Assembly: GCA_003454135.1 (NCBI GenBank)
Contig: DMKW01000232.1
Span: forward strand, 13,407-21,450
Direction of reading: 5' to 3'
DNA length: 8,044 bases
From: Microbacteriaceae bacterium
GTDB lineage: Bacteria > Actinomycetota > Actinomycetes > Actinomycetales > Microbacteriaceae
Shown here: piece after piece, positions 6,294 to 8,044 of the stretch
How positions within the stretch are numbered: position 1 is the stretch's first letter
Layout of the letters: the number at the start of each line of letters is the position of its first letter
The notes under the pieces: generated by a model
Databases searched by the model: none
Told to the model about the DNA's origin: nothing
Seen by the model: the letters and a program-made list of their open reading frames with translations, nothing else
Made by a program: the position numbers and the translations under genes

Positions 6294-6392
6294 TGCGCAT
6301 AACTCCTGCAACTTGCCGGATGCCGCCGAGAATCACCCCGAATACCCGGGATGTGGGAGACACACCCCAGAAAACAGCAGGAGTTGTGCGCG
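6294..6392 (+). repeat. Inverted-repeat unit 2 (arms 6294-6309 and 6377-6392)
   Basis: This unit has the same core as unit 1: GCGCATAACTCCTGC (6295-6309) and its inverse GCAGGAGTTGTGCGC (6377-6391). The arm-to-arm distance is 82 bases, against 81 in unit 1, yet the interiors are unrelated. Plus-strand RNA gives 16 continuous pairs, two of them U-G. Only weak inner hairpins are visible (CCCG/CGGG 6337-6350 and TGTG/CACA 6352-6364). Conserved ends and length with free interiors suggest that the ends are what is maintained or recognised. Confidence 0.7.
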
Positions 6393-6433
6393 CGATTGCA
6401 CGGTGCGGGCGCGCCCGAGCCCGATCAGGAGGT

Positions 6434-6673
6434 TTAGTGGCCCTTGTCCTGCTCGCCGAGGTCGATCTTCTCCGCCTCGTCCGGCTTCACCGCGAGCGAG
6501 AGCATCGCGATTGTCACGAGAGACACGATGAACGCGATGCCGAAGAACACGAGCGCGAGCACGACCTGGCGCGTGCTGAACAGCACGACCACGCCGATGA
6601 ACACGGCGATGATCGCCGAAAGCACAATGAATTCGAGGGGTTTCAGGCGATCCTGACGGCTGGGAGTGGTCAC
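6434..6673 (-). CDS. Small two-helix membrane protein, function unknown
   Basis: A 79-residue protein with a short basic N-terminus (SRQDRLK), two hydrophobic helices (about 13-33 and 37-61) and a charged C-terminal tail (KPDEAEKIDLGEQDKGH), probably with both ends in the cytoplasm. I do not recognise a named family. The start is GTG 6673, which overlaps the stop codon of the upstream DUF308-like gene by four bases (GTGA), so translation is very probably coupled; only a weak purine-rich GGAGAGAGAG lies further upstream. The tight coupling suggests that it works with, or is a subunit of, the six-helix protein. It is convergent to purB across the repeat-bearing non-coding region. Confidence 0.8.
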   Translation of the reverse strand: MTTPSRQDRLKPLEFIVLSAIIAVFIGVVVLFSTRQVVLALVFFGIAFIVSLVTIAMLSLAVKPDEAEKIDLGEQDKGH

Positions 6674-7329
6674 GCCGAGGTCTCTCTCTCCGCCTCTGAG
6701 GGCTGGACTGGTTCCGCCGCCGACACGGCTTGGGTTCCCCACTTGGCCGAAAGTCCGGCAATCAGCAGGTATACGGCGATGATGGCCCCGTACGCCCCGA
6801 GCAGCCCGACCGCGACGACCGCCGAGTCGAGCACTCGCGGCACGCCGTCCGGGCCGGTGAAGGTCTGCCTGAAGCCGGGCGGGATGAGCACGAAGACGAT
6901 GGCGGCCACGGCGGTGAGCACGCCCGTTGCCACCCAGTCGCCGGAGGCGACGAACCGGCCGCGCGTGCGCAGCCCGCTGTACAGCTCGAGAAAGCCCGTG
7001 ATGGCCGCGAAGACGGTGACGATGAGGAAGAGGTACTGCACTCCGCCACCGGTGGCGACGAGGGCGAGAACGCCGGCGGCGACCGTGACGGCGCCCTGGG
7101 CGATGAAGAACGAGCGCGCCCCTGAGCCCGCGAGCCGCAGGGCGGCGGTCGCGGCGATGACGAGGCCGCTCACGATGCCGAACGCGCCGAAGACGATGAG
7201 CCCGAACCGAGCCGAATGGTCGGCGGAGAACGTGATCACGAGGCCCAGGGCCGCGGCCGGGATGGCGCGCGCGATCGGCACTGGCCAATAGGCGGCACGC
7301 TGGGCGGCGTTGTGCGGCTGGGGCGCCAC
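6670..7329 (-). CDS. Six-helix membrane protein, DUF308/HdeD-like
   Basis: A 219-residue integral membrane protein with six hydrophobic segments (about 17-34, 42-64, 74-93, 97-118, 131-150 and 168-193), a loop of about 17 residues before the last helix, and a hydrophilic tail (res 196-219) rich in Glu and Ser. The evenly spaced helices with small residues and short arginine-bearing loops are like the HdeD/DUF308 family, whose function in actinobacteria is unknown; in E. coli HdeD is tied to acid resistance. The start is GTG 7329 with AGAGG four bases upstream. A possible -10 box lies 33 bases before the start. The gene overlaps the following small membrane-protein gene. The family call is moderate, the membrane topology firm. 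Confidence 0.75.
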   Translation of the reverse strand: MAPQPHNAAQRAAYWPVPIARAIPAAALGLVITFSADHSARFGLIVFGAFGIVSGLVIAATAALRLAGSGARSFFIAQGAVTVAAGVLALVATGGGVQYLFLIVTVFAAITGFLELYSGLRTRGRFVASGDWVATGVLTAVAAIVFVLIPPGFRQTFTGPDGVPRVLDSAVVAVGLLGAYGAIIAVYLLIAGLSAKWGTQAVSAAEPVQPSEAERETSA

Positions 7330-7361
7330 GTGACCTCTTTCTCGGTGGGCAACGAGAGGCT

Positions 7362-7367
7362 AGTTTA
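7362..7367 (-). promoter_or_regulatory. Possible -10 box for the membrane-protein pair
   Basis: TAAACT on the minus strand fits the TANNNT -10 consensus and lies in the 92-base gap between dnaB and the DUF308-like gene, giving a leader of roughly 25 bases with the AGAGG ribosome-binding site. No recognisable -35 box is present at 16-18 bases. It would let the pair be expressed apart from dnaB. Confidence 0.35.
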
Positions 7368-7421
7368 CGCTCCCCGGCTGTGGTACTCGGTGGGAGGCCC
7401 CAGCTTCCGGCCGACCCCGTT

Positions 7422-8044
7422 CTAGGAGCTTGCCATGTCCTGGAAGCGCGAGAAGTGACCCTGGAAGGCGACGGTCACTGTTCTGGTCGGCCCGTTGCGG
7501 TGCTTGGCGACGATGAGGTCCGCTTCTCCGGCTCGGGGATTGTCCTTCTCGTATGCGCTCTCGCGGTGAAGAAGAATCACCATGTCGGCGTCCTGCTCGA
7601 GCGATCCCGACTCGCGCAGGTCGGAAAGCGCCGGCATCTTGTCCGCCCGCTGCTCGGGGCCACGGTTGAGCTGGGAGAGCGCGATCACGGGCACCTGCAA
7701 CTCCTTCGCGAGCAACTTGAGCGCGCGAGAGAACTCGCTCACCTCCTGCTGACGGGATTCGACGCGCTTTCCGGAGGTCATGAGCTGCAGGTAGTCGATG
7801 ATCACCATCTTGAGCCCGACCTTCTGTTTGAGCCTGCGGCACTTGGCCCGGATCTCCACCAGGGTCATGTTCGGGCTGTCGTCGATGTACAGCGGCGCGT
7901 CGTTGATGCGGCCGCGAGTCGAGGCGATCGTGGTCCAGTCGCGCGTGTCGACCGTGCCCTTGCGCATGTTCTGCAGAGGGACGGATGCCTCGGCCGACAG
8001 CAGGCGCATCGCGATCTCCGAGCGGCCCATTTCGAGCGAGAAGA
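7422..8044 (-). CDS. dnaB: Replicative DNA helicase DnaB, C-terminal part (5' end outside the window)
   Basis: The hexameric RecA-fold helicase that unwinds DNA at the replication fork. The last 206 codons are visible, starting at FSLEMGRSEIAMR, just after the Walker A region. Seen in order: MVIIDYLQLM with the Walker B aspartate (codon 7794-7796), VPVIALSQLNRGPEQR (motif H3), DLRESGSLEQDADMVILLHRE (motif H4, bases about 7562-7622) and the late AKHRNGPT segment with the arginine-bearing loop. The C-terminus FSRFQDMASS is short and unextended. No intein interrupts the visible part, although DnaB is a frequent intein host. The N-terminal primase-binding domain and Walker A lie beyond the right edge. 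A 92-base gap separates it from the DUF308-like gene on the same strand; no clear terminator is seen there. Confidence 0.97.
   Translation of the reverse strand, partial: FSLEMGRSEIAMRLLSAEASVPLQNMRKGTVDTRDWTTIASTRGRINDAPLYIDDSPNMTLVEIRAKCRRLKQKVGLKMVIIDYLQLMTSGKRVESRQQEVSEFSRALKLLAKELQVPVIALSQLNRGPEQRADKMPALSDLRESGSLEQDADMVILLHRESAYEKDNPRAGEADLIVAKHRNGPTRTVTVAFQGHFSRFQDMASS

Larger units (their letters stand above)
6035..6433. other. Non-coding region between convergent purB and membrane-protein genes
   Basis: No frame in these 399 bases has codon use, a ribosome-binding site or similarity that supports a gene. The region holds the purB hairpin, two inverted-repeat units (given separately), a 107-base spacer between them without recognisable content apart from a GCGCGGC-TAA-GCGCGGC direct repeat (6220-6236), and a 12-base palindrome CGGGCGCGCCCG (6406-6417) that could help end the minus-strand transcript. 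Confidence 0.75.

Noticed and set aside
6087..6392. The four repeats as a CRISPR array
   Set aside because: The copies alternate in orientation, are only 15-20 bases long, have unequal spacers of 66, 110 and 67 bases, and no cas genes are near.
6427..6440. AGGAGG followed by GTG on the plus strand, as a start for a gene opposite the two membrane proteins
   Set aside because: The downstream translation is a His/Glu/Arg- and Pro-rich mirror of the membrane-protein genes with no family pattern; the motif overlaps the end of the minus-strand gene by chance.

Overview
The window looks like chromosomal DNA of a high-G+C actinobacterium, most likely of the Microbacteriaceae. The evidence is the strong G/C bias at third codon positions, frequent GTG starts, 4-nt GTGA gene overlaps, and the content: an Mtb Pat/HisC2-like aminotransferase beside an E1-alpha dehydrogenase gene, actinobacterial membrane families and a WXG100-like gene. 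The family assignment is inference. There is no sign of phage, transposase, tRNA, rRNA or CRISPR, and no gene with a foreign-looking composition.

Layout from left to right. (i) Positions 1-1758, minus strand: a histidinol-phosphate/aromatic aminotransferase gene, followed downstream by the 5' two-thirds or so of an E1-alpha gene of a pyruvate or branched-chain 2-oxo acid dehydrogenase, which runs off the left edge. An RNA hairpin lies between them. (ii) Positions 1830-2231, plus strand: a four-helix membrane protein of the YvlD / phage-holin-IV family, divergent from the aminotransferase and apparently read from a leaderless promoter. (iii) Positions 2233-3937, minus strand: a two-gene unit of a 97-residue WXG100-like helical hairpin protein and a 459-residue protein with a helical N-terminus, hydrophobic segments and a GYSQGG serine-hydrolase domain. 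Its end is one base from the end of the holin-like gene. (iv) Positions 4128-6034, plus strand: a low-molecular-weight tyrosine phosphatase overlapping purB (adenylosuccinate lyase, E. coli-like type) by GTGA. (v) Positions 6035-6433: a non-coding convergent region of about 400 bp with two units of about 97 bp, each bounded by the same inverted 15-bp sequence. (vi) Positions 6434-7329, minus strand: a six-helix DUF308/HdeD-like membrane protein overlapping a 79-residue two-helix membrane protein. (vii) Positions 7422-8044, minus strand: the C-terminal part of the replicative helicase DnaB, entering from the right edge.

Most genes are housekeeping (amino-acid and 2-oxo acid metabolism, purine synthesis, replication). 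Two places deserve attention. One is the WXG100-like/hydrolase pair, which has the design of a type VII secretion or cell-surface module and lacks any secretion ATPase in the window. The other is the double inverted-repeat structure after purB, where every non-Watson-Crick position in both stems is a G-U wobble only when read as plus-strand RNA, the purB sense.
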